Shown one piece after another: positions 7,837 through 17,507 of a stretch of 64,000 bases of DNA. Made by a program: the position numbers and the translations under genes. Positions within the stretch are counted from its first letter, which is position 1. Every line of letters begins with the position of its first letter. Below the pieces are notes generated by a model, which worked only from the letters and a program-made list of their open reading frames with translations, made no database searches and had not been told where the DNA came from. Where the stretch lies: the NCBI GenBank assembly GCA_017397925.1, contig JAFQHO010000083.1, positions 1 through 64,000 of the forward strand. Reading direction: 5' to 3'. Source of the stretch: Ruminococcus sp. (lineage in GTDB: Bacteria; Bacillota; Clostridia; Oscillospirales; Ruminococcaceae).

Positions 7837-9124
7837 ATTCTGCCATTTCAGCCTTCTTGGTTGTTTTTTTATGAACATACTCAGGCTGTGCATCCTCTGT
7901 TACGCACTCTTTCTTTACAATTACCTTTGTAATTGTGCTGTCAGAGGGTACATTGTACATCGACTTCATAAGAACATTCTCCAGTATGGAGCGGAGTCCT
8001 CTTGCTCCTGTTTTCTGTGCAAGGGATTTCTTTGCAATCTCAATAAGAGCATCGTCCTCAATTTCCAGCTTTACCTTGTCATAGCTGAAAAGCTTCTGAT
8101 ACTGCTTTACTATAGCATTTTTAGGCTCTGTGAGAATTCTTACCAGTGTATTCTCATCAAGCTCCTCAAGCACGGATATAACAGGAAGTCTTCCCACAAA
8201 TTCCGGAACCATACCGAATTTTATCAGATCCTTCGGTACAACCTTCTTGAATATATTTTCACTGTCAGCCTTGACGCTCTTTATCTCGCCGCCAAAACCA
8301 ATAGGAGCCTTGCCGATACGCTTCTGTATCTGCTTTTCAAGTCCATCAAATGCTCCGCCGCAGATGAACAGGATATTCTTTGTGTCAATTTTAAGTGTTT
8401 CCTGATTTGGATGCTTTCTGCCGCCCTGAGGTGGTACATTTGAAACAGTTCCCTCAATGATTTTAAGGAGCGCCTGCTGTACACCCTCGCCGCTTACATC
8501 TCTCGTAATTGATGTATTCTCAGACTTTCTTGCGATTTTGTCGATTTCATCAATATATATAATACCCTTTTCGGCAGCTTCAATATCGTAATCAGCTGCC
8601 TGGATAAGACGAAGAAGAACGTTCTCAACGTCATCGCCTACGTAGCCTGCTTCAGTTACTGTAGTAGCGTCAGCAATAGCAAAAGGCACATTGAGAAGCT
8701 TTGCAAGGGTCTGTGCAAGAAAAGTCTTTCCTACACCTGTAGGGCCAAGGAGAAGTACGTTGCTCTTCTGAAGCTCTACACCGTCATCCTTTGCCTTAGA
8801 GGATTTCTTTTCCTGGCTCAGTATACGCTTGTAGTGGTTATATACGGCAACCGCAAGAGAAACTTTCGCATCGTCCTGACCGATAACATAATCGTCAAGA
8901 TATGCCTTTATTTCAGCAGGCTTCATAAGCTCTATGCCCGATGATACAGGCATTTTGCCGTTCTGAGCTTCCTTTCGCTTTGCCTTGATGAAATCAGGCC
9001 CCATAAGCTGCTCATAGCAATATATAATACACTCATCGCAGATATTTGTTGTACCTGCGGAGAACATTGCACCTGTGCTGTTTTCTCCTCGTCCGCAAAA
9101 ATTACATACCTTGAATTCTGCCAT
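7835..9124 (-). CDS. clpX: ATP-dependent Clp protease ATP-binding subunit ClpX
   Basis: A 429-residue ClpX. The N-terminal C4 zinc-binding domain has Cys7, Cys10, Cys29 and Cys32. Walker A GPTGVGKT lies near residue 129, GRKHPNQE carries the RKH pore loop, and IGFGGEIK carries the IGF loop that docks into ClpP. Length is normal. It unfolds tagged or regulatory proteins and feeds them to ClpP. The start lies 8 bp after the clpP stop, so the two are cotranscribed in the conserved tig-clpP-clpX order. Confidence 0.98.
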   Translation of the reverse strand: MAEFKVCNFCGRGENSTGAMFSAGTTNICDECIIYCYEQLMGPDFIKAKRKEAQNGKMPVSSGIELMKPAEIKAYLDDYVIGQDDAKVSLAVAVYNHYKRILSQEKKSSKAKDDGVELQKSNVLLLGPTGVGKTFLAQTLAKLLNVPFAIADATTVTEAGYVGDDVENVLLRLIQAADYDIEAAEKGIIYIDEIDKIARKSENTSITRDVSGEGVQQALLKIIEGTVSNVPPQGGRKHPNQETLKIDTKNILFICGGAFDGLEKQIQKRIGKAPIGFGGEIKSVKADSENIFKKVVPKDLIKFGMVPEFVGRLPVISVLEELDENTLVRILTEPKNAIVKQYQKLFSYDKVKLEIEDDALIEIAKKSLAQKTGARGLRSILENVLMKSMYNVPSDSTITKVIVKKECVTEDAQPEYVHKKTTKKAEMAE

Positions 9125-9132
9125 AGGAGTCC

Positions 9133-9720
9133 CTACCTTTTCTCAATAACCTTATCAATAATACCGTATGCAAGAGCCTCCTGAGCTGTCATATAGTTAT
9201 CGCGCTCAGTATCAATCTCAACCTGCTCAATGGATTTGCCTGTATTCTGAGCAAGCAGCTCGTTCATCTTCTGACGAGTTCTCAGCAAATGGTCGGAATG
9301 TATCTTGATATCTGTACACTGACCGCCAAGTCCGCCCGAAATAAGAGGCTGATGTATCATGATTTCGCTGTTAGGAAGTGCAAAACGCTTGCCCTTTGCA
9401 CCTGCTGCAAGGAGAAATGCTCCCATTGAAGCAGCCATACCGATACATATAGTTGAAACATCGCACTTGATGTACTGCATTGTATCATATATCGCCATTC
9501 CTGCGGTGATAGAGCCGCCAGGGGAATTGATATAAAGCGAGATATCCTTTTCAGAATCCTGGCTTTCAAGGAAGAGAAGCTGTGCAACAACAAGGCTTGC
9601 AGTAGCATCATTTACCTGGTCTGAAAGCATAATAATTCTGTCATTCAGAAGTCGGGAGAAAATATCGTAGGAACGCTCTCCGCGGCTTGTCTGCTCAACA
9701 ACATAAGGAATAAAACTCAT
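9133..9720 (-). CDS. clpP: ATP-dependent Clp protease proteolytic subunit ClpP
   Basis: A 195-residue serine protease subunit. The catalytic Ser is in [11 protein letters not shown], the His in EIMIHQP and the Asp in DTERDNYM. It assembles as a 14-mer degrading chamber for ClpX and probably the ClpC-like ATPase. It is preceded by trigger factor with an 87-bp gap holding a hairpin, and followed by clpX. Only one clpP copy is in the window. Confidence 0.98.
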   Translation of the reverse strand: MSFIPYVVEQTSRGERSYDIFSRLLNDRIIMLSDQVNDATASLVVAQLLFLESQDSEKDISLYINSPGGSITAGMAIYDTMQYIKCDVSTICIGMAASMGAFLLAAGAKGKRFALPNSEIMIHQPLISGGLGGQCTDIKIHSDHLLRTRQKMNELLAQNTGKSIEQVEIDTERDNYMTAQEALAYGIIDKVIEKR

Positions 9721-9768
9721 AATTCATCGTCCTTTCTCATTTTTTGTCGAAATATCTTAATAAAACCA

Positions 9769-9791
9769 TTGTCCCGTATAGTACGGGACAA
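9769..9791 (-). terminator. Hairpin between tig and clpP
   Basis: Perfect 10-bp stem TTGTCCCGTA/TACGGGACAA with a 3-nt loop. On the coding strand it is followed by GGTTTTATT, a weak U-tract. It may be a partial terminator or processing site that sets the tig:clpPX ratio. Confidence 0.6.
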
Positions 9792-9807
9792 CGATATGTA
9801 TCTTTAA

Positions 9808-11106
9808 TTATTCAGCAGCTTCCTCTGCATTGTCAACTACTGCGTTCTCTCTTATGAACTCAATAGCCTTCTGTACTCTGAGGTCTGCTGCATACTCAGC
9901 AACGTTGATAAATCTTCTTACAGTTGCAACATCCATATTGTTTGCAGCTGCGATTTCACCAAGACCATTGTTGATTTCGTCCTCAGTTACTTCGAAATTC
10001 TCAAGCTCTGCAACCTTTTCAAGAGCAAGACGGAGCTTAACTTCGCCCTCTGCACGCTCTCTGTATGTGTCTCTGATAGCCTGCTCGTCCATACCTGTGT
10101 ACTGGCAGTAGAGCTTAAGGCTCATACCCTGCTGCTGGAGCTGACGGTCGAAGGATGCAACGATTTCGTCAATTCTCTGCTCAAACATACAGTTAGGAAT
10201 AGGAGCGTCAACCTTGTTGATAAGAGCTTCAAGAACTGCATTCTCAAATGCAGCCTCAGCCTGCTTTGCAGCAGCTTCTTCAAGCTGTGTGCGAATGTTA
10301 GCCTTGTACTCATCAACTGTATCGAACTCTGTAGCGTCCTTAACAAGCTCATCATCAATCTCAGGAAGTTCCTCTAAAGTGATAGCGTTGATCTTTGTCT
10401 TAAATACTGCTTCCTTGCCAGCGTAATCTGTCATCTGGTAATCCTCGGGGAAAGTTACAATAACGTCGAACTCATCGCCTACGCTGTGGCCTGCAACCTG
10501 ATCCTCGAAGCCGGGGATAAACTGACCGCTGCCGAGTACGAGAGGATGATTTTCACCCTTGCCGCCTTCAAATGCTTCGTCTCCGAAGAAGCCCTCGAAA
10601 TCAATTGTAACTTCATCGCCCATCTGAGCAGGTCTGTCCTCAACTGATACGATACGTGCGTTCTTCTTTCTGATGATATCAATCTGCTTGTCAACGTCAG
10701 CATCTGTGATTTCGTTAACCTTCTTAGCAGCCTTTATGCCCTTATAGTCAGAAAGCTCGATTTCAGGCTTTGTAACGCATACAGCCTTGATCTCAACGCC
10801 TGTTTCCTTGTCGATAGAAAGAACTTCAACGTTAGGTCTGTCAACCAGGTTAAGGTTCTCCTGAGCGATAGCAGCTTCAATCTCGGGTCCGAGAAGGCTG
10901 TTGATAGCGCCCTCATAGAATGCACCCTCACCAAAAGTCTTCTCAGCAAGCTTTCTGGAAACCTTGCCCTTTCTGAAGCCCTTTATCTGAATATTTTTCT
11001 TTTCACGCTGATACTCAGCCTCAACAGCAGCCTCAAAAGTTTCTGCATCAATGCTGATAATCAGCTCTGTTGTGTTCACATCGGTTTTGTTAGATGACTT
11101 TAACAT
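9808..11106 (-). CDS. tig: Trigger factor
   Basis: A 432-residue ribosome-associated chaperone and peptidyl-prolyl isomerase. The N-terminal ribosome-binding loop GFRKGK is present at ~43-48, although the usual following proline is replaced (GFRKGKVS). The FKBP-type PPIase domain lies at about 150-250 (GDEVTIDFEGFF...GSGQFIPGFE), followed by the helical C-terminal chaperone arms. It is the first gene of the tig-clpP-clpX unit, with a -10 at 11180. Confidence 0.97.
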   Translation of the reverse strand: MLKSSNKTDVNTTELIISIDAETFEAAVEAEYQREKKNIQIKGFRKGKVSRKLAEKTFGEGAFYEGAINSLLGPEIEAAIAQENLNLVDRPNVEVLSIDKETGVEIKAVCVTKPEIELSDYKGIKAAKKVNEITDADVDKQIDIIRKKNARIVSVEDRPAQMGDEVTIDFEGFFGDEAFEGGKGENHPLVLGSGQFIPGFEDQVAGHSVGDEFDVIVTFPEDYQMTDYAGKEAVFKTKINAITLEELPEIDDELVKDATEFDTVDEYKANIRTQLEEAAAKQAEAAFENAVLEALINKVDAPIPNCMFEQRIDEIVASFDRQLQQQGMSLKLYCQYTGMDEQAIRDTYRERAEGEVKLRLALEKVAELENFEVTEDEINNGLGEIAAANNMDVATVRRFINVAEYAADLRVQKAIEFIRENAVVDNAEEAAE

Positions 11107-11179
11107 AATGATCCTCCATTAAATATATATAAGCTCTTTTATAAAGATGCACTTTCTACATCTAAAAGAATACCTAAAC

Positions 11180-11208
11180 ATTATACCATATTTTGAATTG
11201 AATTTCTA
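11180..11208 (-). promoter_or_regulatory. tig promoter (weak -35)
   Basis: Minus-strand TATAAT (11180-11185) with TGG before it. The -35 position holds TAGAAA, a poor match, at 17 bp. Confidence 0.6.
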
Positions 11209-11241
11209 CAATAATTGAATACTTCTACCTATTACACAGTT

Positions 11242-11934
11242 TTAGAGCACCTTTTCCGGAATAAACTGTAAATAATCACCTGATATAAGATGGAAATTTA
11301 CGTCATCATAGGTGTTTGTGACGCATAATCCGTGGGCAGAATGACCGTGGATGTGCCCGTAGTAGCAATCTTTTATATTGTAGCGGTAAAGCACTTCAAG
11401 TATATCATAATTGAAGTTTGAAGCAAAAATCGGCGGATAGTGCATAAATACCATAGGTTCAAGCCCTGCATTTATTGCGGATTTTATTGAAGCTTCAAGC
11501 CGCATAACCTCACGGCGAAGCACCTTTTCATCCTGCACCTCACCGGGCATATTAACCCAGCCTCTTGTGCCGCAGATGCCGTATTCCTCGTACTGATAGT
11601 GATTGTTATGAAGTATATTTATAGAGTCAAATCCGTTTGAGGACAGAAAATCCTCCATTTTCTTCATAGTTGTCCACCAGTAGTCGTGATTGCCTTTCAG
11701 CAGGATTTTCTTACCCGGAAGTTTATGTATAAACTCAAAATCGGGAGTTGCCTGCTGTAAGGACATACCCCAGGAAGTATCTCCCGCAAGAACTACTGTA
11801 TCCTCTGCTTTGACGTTATTAAGCCAGTTTTCCTCGATTTTTTCCTGGTAATTGTTCCAGCCGGCAAATATACTCATTGTCTTTGAGGGATCGCAGAAGC
11901 ATAGGTGCAAATCCCCGATAACATACAAACTCAT
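11242..11934 (-). CDS. Metallophosphoesterase
   Basis: A 230-residue calcineurin-like phosphoesterase with the five metal/phosphate motifs in order: GDLHLC near residue 7, GDTSWG at ~52, GNHDYWW at ~80, an HYPP segment and GHIHGHSAHG near 190. Cytoplasmic, with no signal peptide. The start overlaps the thrC stop (ATGA), so it is translationally coupled as the last gene of the lepB-rbgA-rnhB-yraN-thrC unit. Substrate is unknown. No clear terminator is visible downstream. Confidence 0.85.
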   Translation of the reverse strand: MSLYVIGDLHLCFCDPSKTMSIFAGWNNYQEKIEENWLNNVKAEDTVVLAGDTSWGMSLQQATPDFEFIHKLPGKKILLKGNHDYWWTTMKKMEDFLSSNGFDSINILHNNHYQYEEYGICGTRGWVNMPGEVQDEKVLRREVMRLEASIKSAINAGLEPMVFMHYPPIFASNFNYDILEVLYRYNIKDCYYGHIHGHSAHGLCVTNTYDDVNFHLISGDYLQFIPEKVL

Positions 11935-13427
11935 CAGAATCCGAGGGTTCTGAGGACGTAATCCTTCTGATCAGCCTTTTCAATTACATCTGTGAAACGC
12001 TCAGGCTTGTTCTTGAGATCAGCCAGTGCAGCAGGTACAGGAATGTCTGAAAGCTCTGCAATACGGTCAACCTTTGCATATTCGTCAATATCAGAAGTTC
12101 CCTTTTCAAGTGCCTCCAGTACAGCTGCGGAGAACTTGTACGGGCTTGCTGTGGAGGCAATAACAGTCTTTGTATCGTCCCCTGTAGCTGCCTTATAATC
12201 GTTGTATACCTTAACAGCAACAGCTGTGTGTGTATCGCAGGTATATGAGTATTTCTCGTATATTTCGCTTATTGTAGCCTTTGTCTGCTCGTCATCACAG
12301 AAGCCTCCGAAGAATTCCTCGTTCAGCTTTGCCTTTACATCGGCTGTAACCTCATATTTGCCCTCAGATGCAAGCTTTCCGAACCACTCGTTTATAACAG
12401 CGTCATTTCTGTCTGTCATAAGATAGAGAAGTCTTTCAAGGTTGCTTGAAATAAGAATATCCATAGAGGGAGAAACAGTAGCATAGAACTGACGGTTTCT
12501 GTCATATACGCCTGTATTTATGAAATCTGTAAGTACATTGTTGATATTTGAAGCACAGATAAGCTTATTTACGGGAACTCCCATATGCTTTGCATAGTAA
12601 GCAGCAAGGATATTACCGAAATTACCTGTGGGAACTACAATGTTAATCTTCTCGCCCAGCTCGATTTCCTCACTCTTTACAAGCTCTGCATAAGCTGAAA
12701 CATAGTATACAACCTGAGGAACAAGTCTGCCCCAGTTGATAGAGTTAGCAGATGAGAAAATCATACCCTTTGAGTCAAGCGCTGCCTTAACATCGTTATC
12801 TGTAAATATAGCCTTAACACCGTTCTGGCAGTCATCGAAGTTGCCCTTGATAGCACATACGCCGACATTCTCACCCTCCTGTGTCTTCATCTGACGCTTC
12901 TGCATAGGGCTTACGCCGTCCTCGGGATAGAATACCAGAATTGATGTACCCTCAACGTCCTTGAAGCCTTCAAGAGCAGCTTTTCCTGTATCACCTGATG
13001 TAGCAACGAGAATAACAATCTTCTTGTCAAGATTAATTTTCTTTGCAGATGTTGTAAGGAAATATGGAAGAATCTGCAGAGCCATATCCTTGAATGCACA
13101 AGTTGGACCATGCCAAAGTTCAAGCATATATGTACCGTCAAAGAGATGTGCTATTTCAGCAATGCTCTCTGTTTCGAAATTCTTTGTGGAATAGGCATTA
13201 TCAGTACAGTAGTGGATTTCAGCCTCTGTGAAGTCTGTCAGGAACTTTGAGAAAACATAAGCTGCTCTGTCGGCATATTTCATATCACCGATAGCTTTAA
13301 GCTCATCAAAAGTAAGCTGGGGAATCGACTCAGGAACGAAAAGTCCGCCCTCAACGGAAATTCCCTGTGTAATAGCCTCTGCGCTGCTTACCTTTACTCC
13401 GCTGTTTCTTGTACTGTTGTAAAACAT
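11934..13427 (-). CDS. thrC: Threonine synthase
   Basis: A 497-residue PLP enzyme converting O-phosphohomoserine to threonine. The N-terminus (FYNSTRNSGVKVSSAEAI) is that of the long ThrC class. The PLP lysine is in HGPTCAFKDMALQ and the phosphate-cup region is VATSGDTGKAALEG. Length fits the class found in clostridia. It lies 12 bp after yraN and overlaps the phosphoesterase by 4 nt. No hom or thrB gene is in the window. Confidence 0.96.
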   Translation of the reverse strand: MFYNSTRNSGVKVSSAEAITQGISVEGGLFVPESIPQLTFDELKAIGDMKYADRAAYVFSKFLTDFTEAEIHYCTDNAYSTKNFETESIAEIAHLFDGTYMLELWHGPTCAFKDMALQILPYFLTTSAKKINLDKKIVILVATSGDTGKAALEGFKDVEGTSILVFYPEDGVSPMQKRQMKTQEGENVGVCAIKGNFDDCQNGVKAIFTDNDVKAALDSKGMIFSSANSINWGRLVPQVVYYVSAYAELVKSEEIELGEKINIVVPTGNFGNILAAYYAKHMGVPVNKLICASNINNVLTDFINTGVYDRNRQFYATVSPSMDILISSNLERLLYLMTDRNDAVINEWFGKLASEGKYEVTADVKAKLNEEFFGGFCDDEQTKATISEIYEKYSYTCDTHTAVAVKVYNDYKAATGDDTKTVIASTASPYKFSAAVLEALEKGTSDIDEYAKVDRIAELSDIPVPAALADLKNKPERFTDVIEKADQKDYVLRTLGF

Positions 13428-13439
13428 ATAATCACCCTT

Positions 13440-13817
13440 TTAAAAAATGAAATTCATGCCTGTTGTATCAAAGGCATTTTCTATATAATCAATGCTAAGC
13501 ACCCTGCCGCCCGATATTATAACCTCTGCGATATCAAACCGCGGCTGCAGCTTATTCGGATGCTTATAGCAAAAATTACTCGCTGTTTTCACAATAAGCG
13601 TCTGCTTGCGTTTATTTATCGCATCATAGCCGCTTACCATACTATTCGGTTTTCGTGACTTTACCTCAACAAAGGCAATATAGTCCGTATTTACCGCTAT
13701 TATATCAATTTCTCCGCCCCTTATACGGTAGTTTCTTTCAACAATCTCATATCCCTGTTTTATCAGGTAGGAGCAGACGTAATCCTCGCCGATATTGCCG
13801 ATTTCAACGCTGTTCAT
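13440..13817 (-). CDS. YraN family (UPF0102) endonuclease-like protein
   Basis: About 125 residues. The restriction-endonuclease-like fold signature is [22 protein letters not shown], then GGEIDIIA and VEVKSRK, containing the E...D...ExK catalytic pattern. Biological function is unproven. It overlaps the end of rnhB by 14 nt if ATG 13817 is used; a GTG nine bases earlier is an alternative start. Co-location with rnhB and rbgA is conserved in Firmicutes. Confidence 0.9.
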   Translation of the reverse strand: MNSVEIGNIGEDYVCSYLIKQGYEIVERNYRIRGGEIDIIAVNTDYIAFVEVKSRKPNSMVSGYDAINKRKQTLIVKTASNFCYKHPNKLQPRFDIAEVIISGGRVLSIDYIENAFDTTGMNFIF

Positions 13818-14439
13818 CGCTTTCACCCAGAATTTTTTTCAGAAATGTCTTTCTGTGAACATCGCTGGCGCCGTATTTTTTCAGCATATCGCAGTGTAGC
13901 TTCGTGCCGTATCCCTTGTGCTGCTCAAAGCAGTACTGAGGATACTTTTCGGCTATTTCTCGCATATACCTGTCACGGGCAACCTTAGCAAGTACAGACG
14001 CTGCTGATATGGATGCTGATTTTGCATCACCCTTTATAACATTTTCAGCAGGGCAGTCAAGTTCGGGCATACGGTTTCCGTCAACAAGTGCCATATCCGG
14101 CTTTATTCCAAGCCCCTCAACGGCTCTTTTCATCGCAAGCATTGTCGCCTGCAATATATTAAGCTCATCAATTTCCTCAACGGAAGCGGTTGCAATGCAA
14201 TAAGCCTCCGCTTTTTCAATTATTTCGTCATAAAGCAGCTCACGGCGCTTTTCCGATATTTTCTTGCTGTCATTGAGATAATCAATAAGCGTATCATCAT
14301 TCAGCACAACTGCTGCAGCGTATACATCACCCGCAAGAGGCCCTCTGCCAGCCTCATCAACTCCGCATAAAACGGGATATTTCTCACGAAGCTCCTTGTC
14401 AAAGTCGAAAAGCTCCTTGTGGAGTATAACTCTTGCCAT
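13804..14439 (-). CDS. rnhB: Ribonuclease HII
   Basis: A 211-residue RNase H type 2. The active-site motif [13 protein letters not shown] near residues 24-36 supplies the first Asp/Glu pair, and further acidic residues lie in LVDGN and [14 protein letters not shown]. It removes ribonucleotides and RNA from DNA hybrids. It lies two bases after the rbgA stop and overlaps yraN. Confidence 0.97.
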   Translation of the reverse strand: MARVILHKELFDFDKELREKYPVLCGVDEAGRGPLAGDVYAAAVVLNDDTLIDYLNDSKKISEKRRELLYDEIIEKAEAYCIATASVEEIDELNILQATMLAMKRAVEGLGIKPDMALVDGNRMPELDCPAENVIKGDAKSASISAASVLAKVARDRYMREIAEKYPQYCFEQHKGYGTKLHCDMLKKYGASDVHRKTFLKKILGESDEQR

Positions 14440-14440
14440 A

Positions 14441-15316
14441 TCATTTCACCTCAGGCATTTCAAGGGTAATACGTCCCAACTTGCCGCTTCTGAACTCGTC
14501 CAATACAGTAATTGCAGCTCTTTCAGTGTTGATTTCGCCGCCTGAAACAACCATACCGCGCTTTCTTCCCACTTTTTCAAGGAGAGCAAGTCCGTCGTCG
14601 TTTTCTTCGGGTTCTACCTTGTATCGCTCAACAAGAGCCTGTGGATAATTCTCTGCAAGATAGCTTAAGAGCTTCATTGCAAGGGTTTCAATATCAAGAA
14701 TATCATCGCTGATTGCACCTGTAAAAGCAAGGCGTATAGCCGCTGACTGATCCTCGAATTTAGGCCACAAAACACCGGGCATATCAAGCAACTCTGTATT
14801 GTCTTTCAGCTTTACCCACTGCTTTACACGGGTAACTCCGGGTCTGTCCTCAACCTTTGCACGCTTGCTTCCTGCAAGGCGATTGATAAGGGAGCTTTTG
14901 CCCACATTGGGTATACCAAGTATCATAAGACGAACAGGCGCGCCTGTCATGCCGTTTTTTTCACGCTTATCCATAAGCTCTTTCAGCACCGTTGCTTTAA
15001 GAGTAGGCATAAGCTTATTTATACCCTTCCCTGATTTACAATCAACTGCAAGAGCTGTTACATTTTCTTTTTTAAGATAATTAACCCAAGCCGATGTTGC
15101 ATTGCTGTCCGCAAGGTCACATTTGTTCAGCAATACAATTCTTGGTTTTGAACCTGTCATTGAGTCAATTTCGGGATTTCGGCTGCTCATAGGTGTACGA
15201 GCGTCTATTATTTCTACAACAGCGTCCACAAGCTTCATATTTGCAACAATAGCACGACGCGTCTTTGCCATATGTCCGGGGAACCATTGTATTGTTTTTA
15301 TATCAGTATTTTCCAT
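14441..15316 (-). CDS. rbgA: Ribosome biogenesis GTPase YlqF/RbgA
   Basis: A 291-residue circularly permuted GTPase. The G4 motif NKCDLAD precedes G1 GIPNVGKSS and G3 DMPG, the order diagnostic of the YlqF class. It acts late in 50S subunit assembly. It sits between lepB and rnhB, the conserved Firmicute order downstream of rplS. Confidence 0.96.
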   Translation of the reverse strand: MENTDIKTIQWFPGHMAKTRRAIVANMKLVDAVVEIIDARTPMSSRNPEIDSMTGSKPRIVLLNKCDLADSNATSAWVNYLKKENVTALAVDCKSGKGINKLMPTLKATVLKELMDKREKNGMTGAPVRLMILGIPNVGKSSLINRLAGSKRAKVEDRPGVTRVKQWVKLKDNTELLDMPGVLWPKFEDQSAAIRLAFTGAISDDILDIETLAMKLLSYLAENYPQALVERYKVEPEENDDGLALLEKVGRKRGMVVSGGEINTERAAITVLDEFRSGKLGRITLEMPEVK

Positions 15317-15325
15317 TTATCCTCC

Positions 15326-15901
15326 TTAGGAATATATCTCAAAATGCGGATATACCCTCACAAAAGCCGTACCGATTATATCTTTCTCAGCCACAAATCC
15401 GATTTTATAGGAACGGCTGTCAAGAGATACGGAACGGTTATCTCCCATTACAAATACATAACCTTCGGGTACTGTTATGGGATAGTGACCTGTAAAGGCT
15501 CCACCGTCATTATGGGTAAGTCCAAGGTCGATATAATCTTCGTAAAGCCTTTCACCGTCAATGCTGACGATGCCGGCGGCAAAATCAATATCTATTGTCT
15601 GCCCCTCTGTTGCAATAATGCGCTTTACAATAATTTTATTCGGTCCATTGCTTTTTGCAAGCATTCCGTTTTCATCAAAAGTTACAGCATATTCAGGGGA
15701 CATCACAGCAATATCTCCTGTTTTGTAAGTGCGGTCGGAAAGATTAATAATAATTCTATCCTTGTCGTAAAGGGTATTGCACATTGAATCCCCATCAACA
15801 CTTACAACTCTGAATAAATAGGTAAAAACAAGAGAAATTATAAAAAAAGTTATTATAAACTGTTCCAGTAAGTCTATAGCAGAACGCAAACACTTTTTCA
15901 C
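15326..15901 (-). CDS. lepB: Signal peptidase I (second copy)
   Basis: A 191-residue type I signal peptidase. A single N-terminal membrane anchor (~15-33) is followed by the catalytic Ser39 in VDGDSM and Lys93 in IIVKRIIA, with box E MGDNRSVSLDSR. It cleaves secretory preproteins on the outer face of the membrane. It starts 6 bp after the upstream lepB, so it is a tandem paralogue. Confidence 0.95.
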   Translation of the reverse strand: MKKCLRSAIDLLEQFIITFFIISLVFTYLFRVVSVDGDSMCNTLYDKDRIIINLSDRTYKTGDIAVMSPEYAVTFDENGMLAKSNGPNKIIVKRIIATEGQTIDIDFAAGIVSIDGERLYEDYIDLGLTHNDGGAFTGHYPITVPEGYVFVMGDNRSVSLDSRSYKIGFVAEKDIIGTAFVRVYPHFEIYS

Positions 15902-15907
15902 AACAAA

Positions 15908-16645
15908 TTACCCCTTATGTGAACCTATAAGGATATCAAATTCTTCAATAGGAGAATATTTGATAATAGCCTTACCATAAATCTGATCTCTCTTTACAAA
16001 ACCTACGCTTCTTGCACGGCTGTCTGTGGAGTGATTACGGTTATCGCCCATAACAAAATAATAGCCCTCAGGAACAGTTATGGGATACTGTCCATCAAAT
16101 GCACCTAAGTCCTCTGTATATGAGTTTGCAGCAATATATGGCTCATCAAGAAGCTTACCGTCAACATACACTTCACCGTCGCGGATTTCAACAGTCTGAC
16201 CGCCAACAGCAATTACTCTCTTAATGATACATTCGCCTATAGGTGCATCATATTCAGGCTCACAGACATTTCCTTCAGAATCAAAGAGATAATTCTTATC
16301 CTTGTCAATAACGAGAATATCACCGTATTTAACGTTCATAAACAAAGTATTCATAAACACCTTATCTGTTTCTTTTCTTGCCTCACGCTCGCCACTGTAA
16401 TTCTGATTAAGAGTGGGAACCATTGAGCGTCCCACGATATTTACAGGGTGAAGGATATAAGTAAACACCAGAACAATAATAAAAACGGTTATAATCGTAG
16501 ATTCGGCAATTTCAATCAGATCCTTGATAAAATCGCCCTTCTTATCCTCTTTTTTTGTCTCCGTAGATGTTTCCTCAGCTGATGTTTCCTCAGATACTTC
16601 CTCTGTTATCTCCTCAGCAGCTGTCATTTCCATATTCTCGTCCAT
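15908..16645 (-). CDS. lepB: Signal peptidase I with acidic N-terminal extension
   Basis: About 245 residues. A Glu/Thr-rich cytoplasmic extension of ~40 residues precedes the membrane anchor. Catalytic Ser is in VGRSMVPTL and Lys in CIIKRVIAVGG, with box E MGDNRNHSTDSRA. The start is taken as the ATG preceded by AGAGG; another ATG five codons upstream lacks an RBS. It is first gene of the lepB-lepB-rbgA-rnhB-yraN-thrC-phosphoesterase run. Confidence 0.94.
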   Translation of the reverse strand: MDENMEMTAAEEITEEVSEETSAEETSTETKKEDKKGDFIKDLIEIAESTIITVFIIVLVFTYILHPVNIVGRSMVPTLNQNYSGEREARKETDKVFMNTLFMNVKYGDILVIDKDKNYLFDSEGNVCEPEYDAPIGECIIKRVIAVGGQTVEIRDGEVYVDGKLLDEPYIAANSYTEDLGAFDGQYPITVPEGYYFVMGDNRNHSTDSRARSVGFVKRDQIYGKAIIKYSPIEEFDILIGSHKG

Positions 16646-16672
16646 ATCTGTACCTCTCATTCATATATCTTA

Positions 16673-16799
16673 AAGGAATCTCTAAAAAAACACCTCACAT
16701 CTGAATTTCTATGACAAATACCATTTACTTCGTTGCCAAACCTTGTAACTGATACTTGTCATATACGAAATCCCGCTTGTGTTCCGTTTTTTGAGAACC
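16673..16799 (+). repeat. Interspersed repeat R3 (MITE-like), long copy
   Basis: A 127-bp imperfect inverted repeat with arms of about 50 bp. The left end AAGGAATCTCTAAAA pairs with the right end TTTTTTGAGAACC, and inner TTTCTATGACAA pairs with TTGTCATATACGAAA. Its two ends match the reverse complement of 47627-47703, which lacks the central ~50 bp. No coding capacity. It lies in the leader of the lepB operon. Confidence 0.7.
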
Positions 16800-16807
16800 T
16801 CTTAACA

Positions 16808-16861
16808 TTCTATACATATAGAAAAAATTTTCATTATAGCAAAAAAGGGACATAATGTCCC
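16808..16861 (-). promoter_or_regulatory. Candidate lepB promoter overlapping rplS terminator, with palindrome
   Basis: Minus-strand TATAAT (16833-16838) with a 17-bp spacer to GGGACA (16856-16861), four of six matches. The -35 lies inside the rplS terminator stem. Just after the expected start is a perfect palindrome TTCTATA-ca-TATAGAA (16808-16823). Confidence 0.45.
16841..16861 (-). terminator. rplS terminator
   Basis: On the minus strand a GGGACAT/ATGTCCC hairpin is followed by TTTTTT (16841-16846). A second perfect 8-bp hairpin with a 4-nt loop (16879-16898) lies just before it. Confidence 0.85.
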
Positions 16862-16918
16862 CGCGGATAGGAGCCGAACCGTCGGAAAAATCCGACGGCA
16901 ACGGACTCAAATACAGTC

Positions 16919-17263
16919 TTATCGAATCTGCTCCTTAACCTTTGCAGCCTTACCAACTCTGTCTCTGAGGTAGTAGAGCTTAGCGCGGCGAACTTTACCG
17001 TGTCTAACAACTTCTACCTTGTCAACAGCAGGTGCGTGAAGGGGGAAAACTCTCTCAATACCGCAGCCGTGAGCAACACGTCTTACAGTGAAAGTCTCGC
17101 TGATGCCGCCGTGCTTCTTAGCAATAACAGTACCCTCGAAGATCTGAATACGGCTCTTCTCACCTTCCTGAATACGTACGTGTACCTTAACAGTATCACC
17201 TACGTTGAACTGAGGTGCGTTTTCCTTCATACTTGATCCGCTGATTAACTTGAGTGCATCCAT
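16919..17263 (-). CDS. rplS: 50S ribosomal protein L19
   Basis: A 114-residue L19, recognised by FNVGDTVKVHVRIQEG, RIQIFEGTVI and RVFPLHAPAVDKVEVV, ending KLYYLRDRVGKAAKVKE. It sits at the 30S-50S interface. TAGGAGG precedes ATG. It is preceded by a ~200-nt structured leader and a strong promoter, and followed by tandem hairpins including a terminator. Confidence 0.98.
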   Translation of the reverse strand: MDALKLISGSSMKENAPQFNVGDTVKVHVRIQEGEKSRIQIFEGTVIAKKHGGISETFTVRRVAHGCGIERVFPLHAPAVDKVEVVRHGKVRRAKLYYLRDRVGKAAKVKEQIR

Positions 17264-17466
17264 TTTTAAATCCTCCTAAAATTTCCGAACATTCTTACCT
17301 CTCCCGAAAAAACCGTTTCAGCATAACGGAAGCACGGGAATAAATACCATTGCCCTAAGGCACGTTTGCCCTGTCACCGACAGAACTGAAAAGGCAGCGG
17401 ACTGCTCGATTTAATGTCTTTCGGCATTAACCCTCATCTGCAAAAATACAGACGGATTACAAATGC
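17264..17466 (-). ncRNA. Probable rplS (L19) mRNA leader
   Basis: From the predicted start near 17466 to the rplS RBS there are about 200 nt rich in self-complementary segments. Such leaders upstream of rplS are known in Firmicutes as the L19 leader, an autoregulatory target of L19. I could not align it to the family consensus by eye, so identity rests on position, length and structure. Confidence 0.55.
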
Positions 17467-17472
17467 TTTATA

Positions 17473-17501
17473 ATTATATCATACTTTTTTGGAAATTGCA
17501 A
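17473..17501 (-). promoter_or_regulatory. rplS promoter
   Basis: Minus-strand TTGCAA (17496-17501), 17-bp spacer, TATAAT (17473-17478) with TGA extension. Confidence 0.9.
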
Positions 17502-17507
17502 GTGTTT

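Noticed and set aside
9357-9611. Frames overlapping clpP, tig, thrC and fhs in other phases
   Set aside because: Leu/Ser/Arg-rich shadows of strongly supported genes.
16879-16898. Hairpin CCGTCGGA/TCCGACGG as an independent terminator
   Set aside because: No T-tract follows. It is more likely an upstream part of the rplS terminator region.
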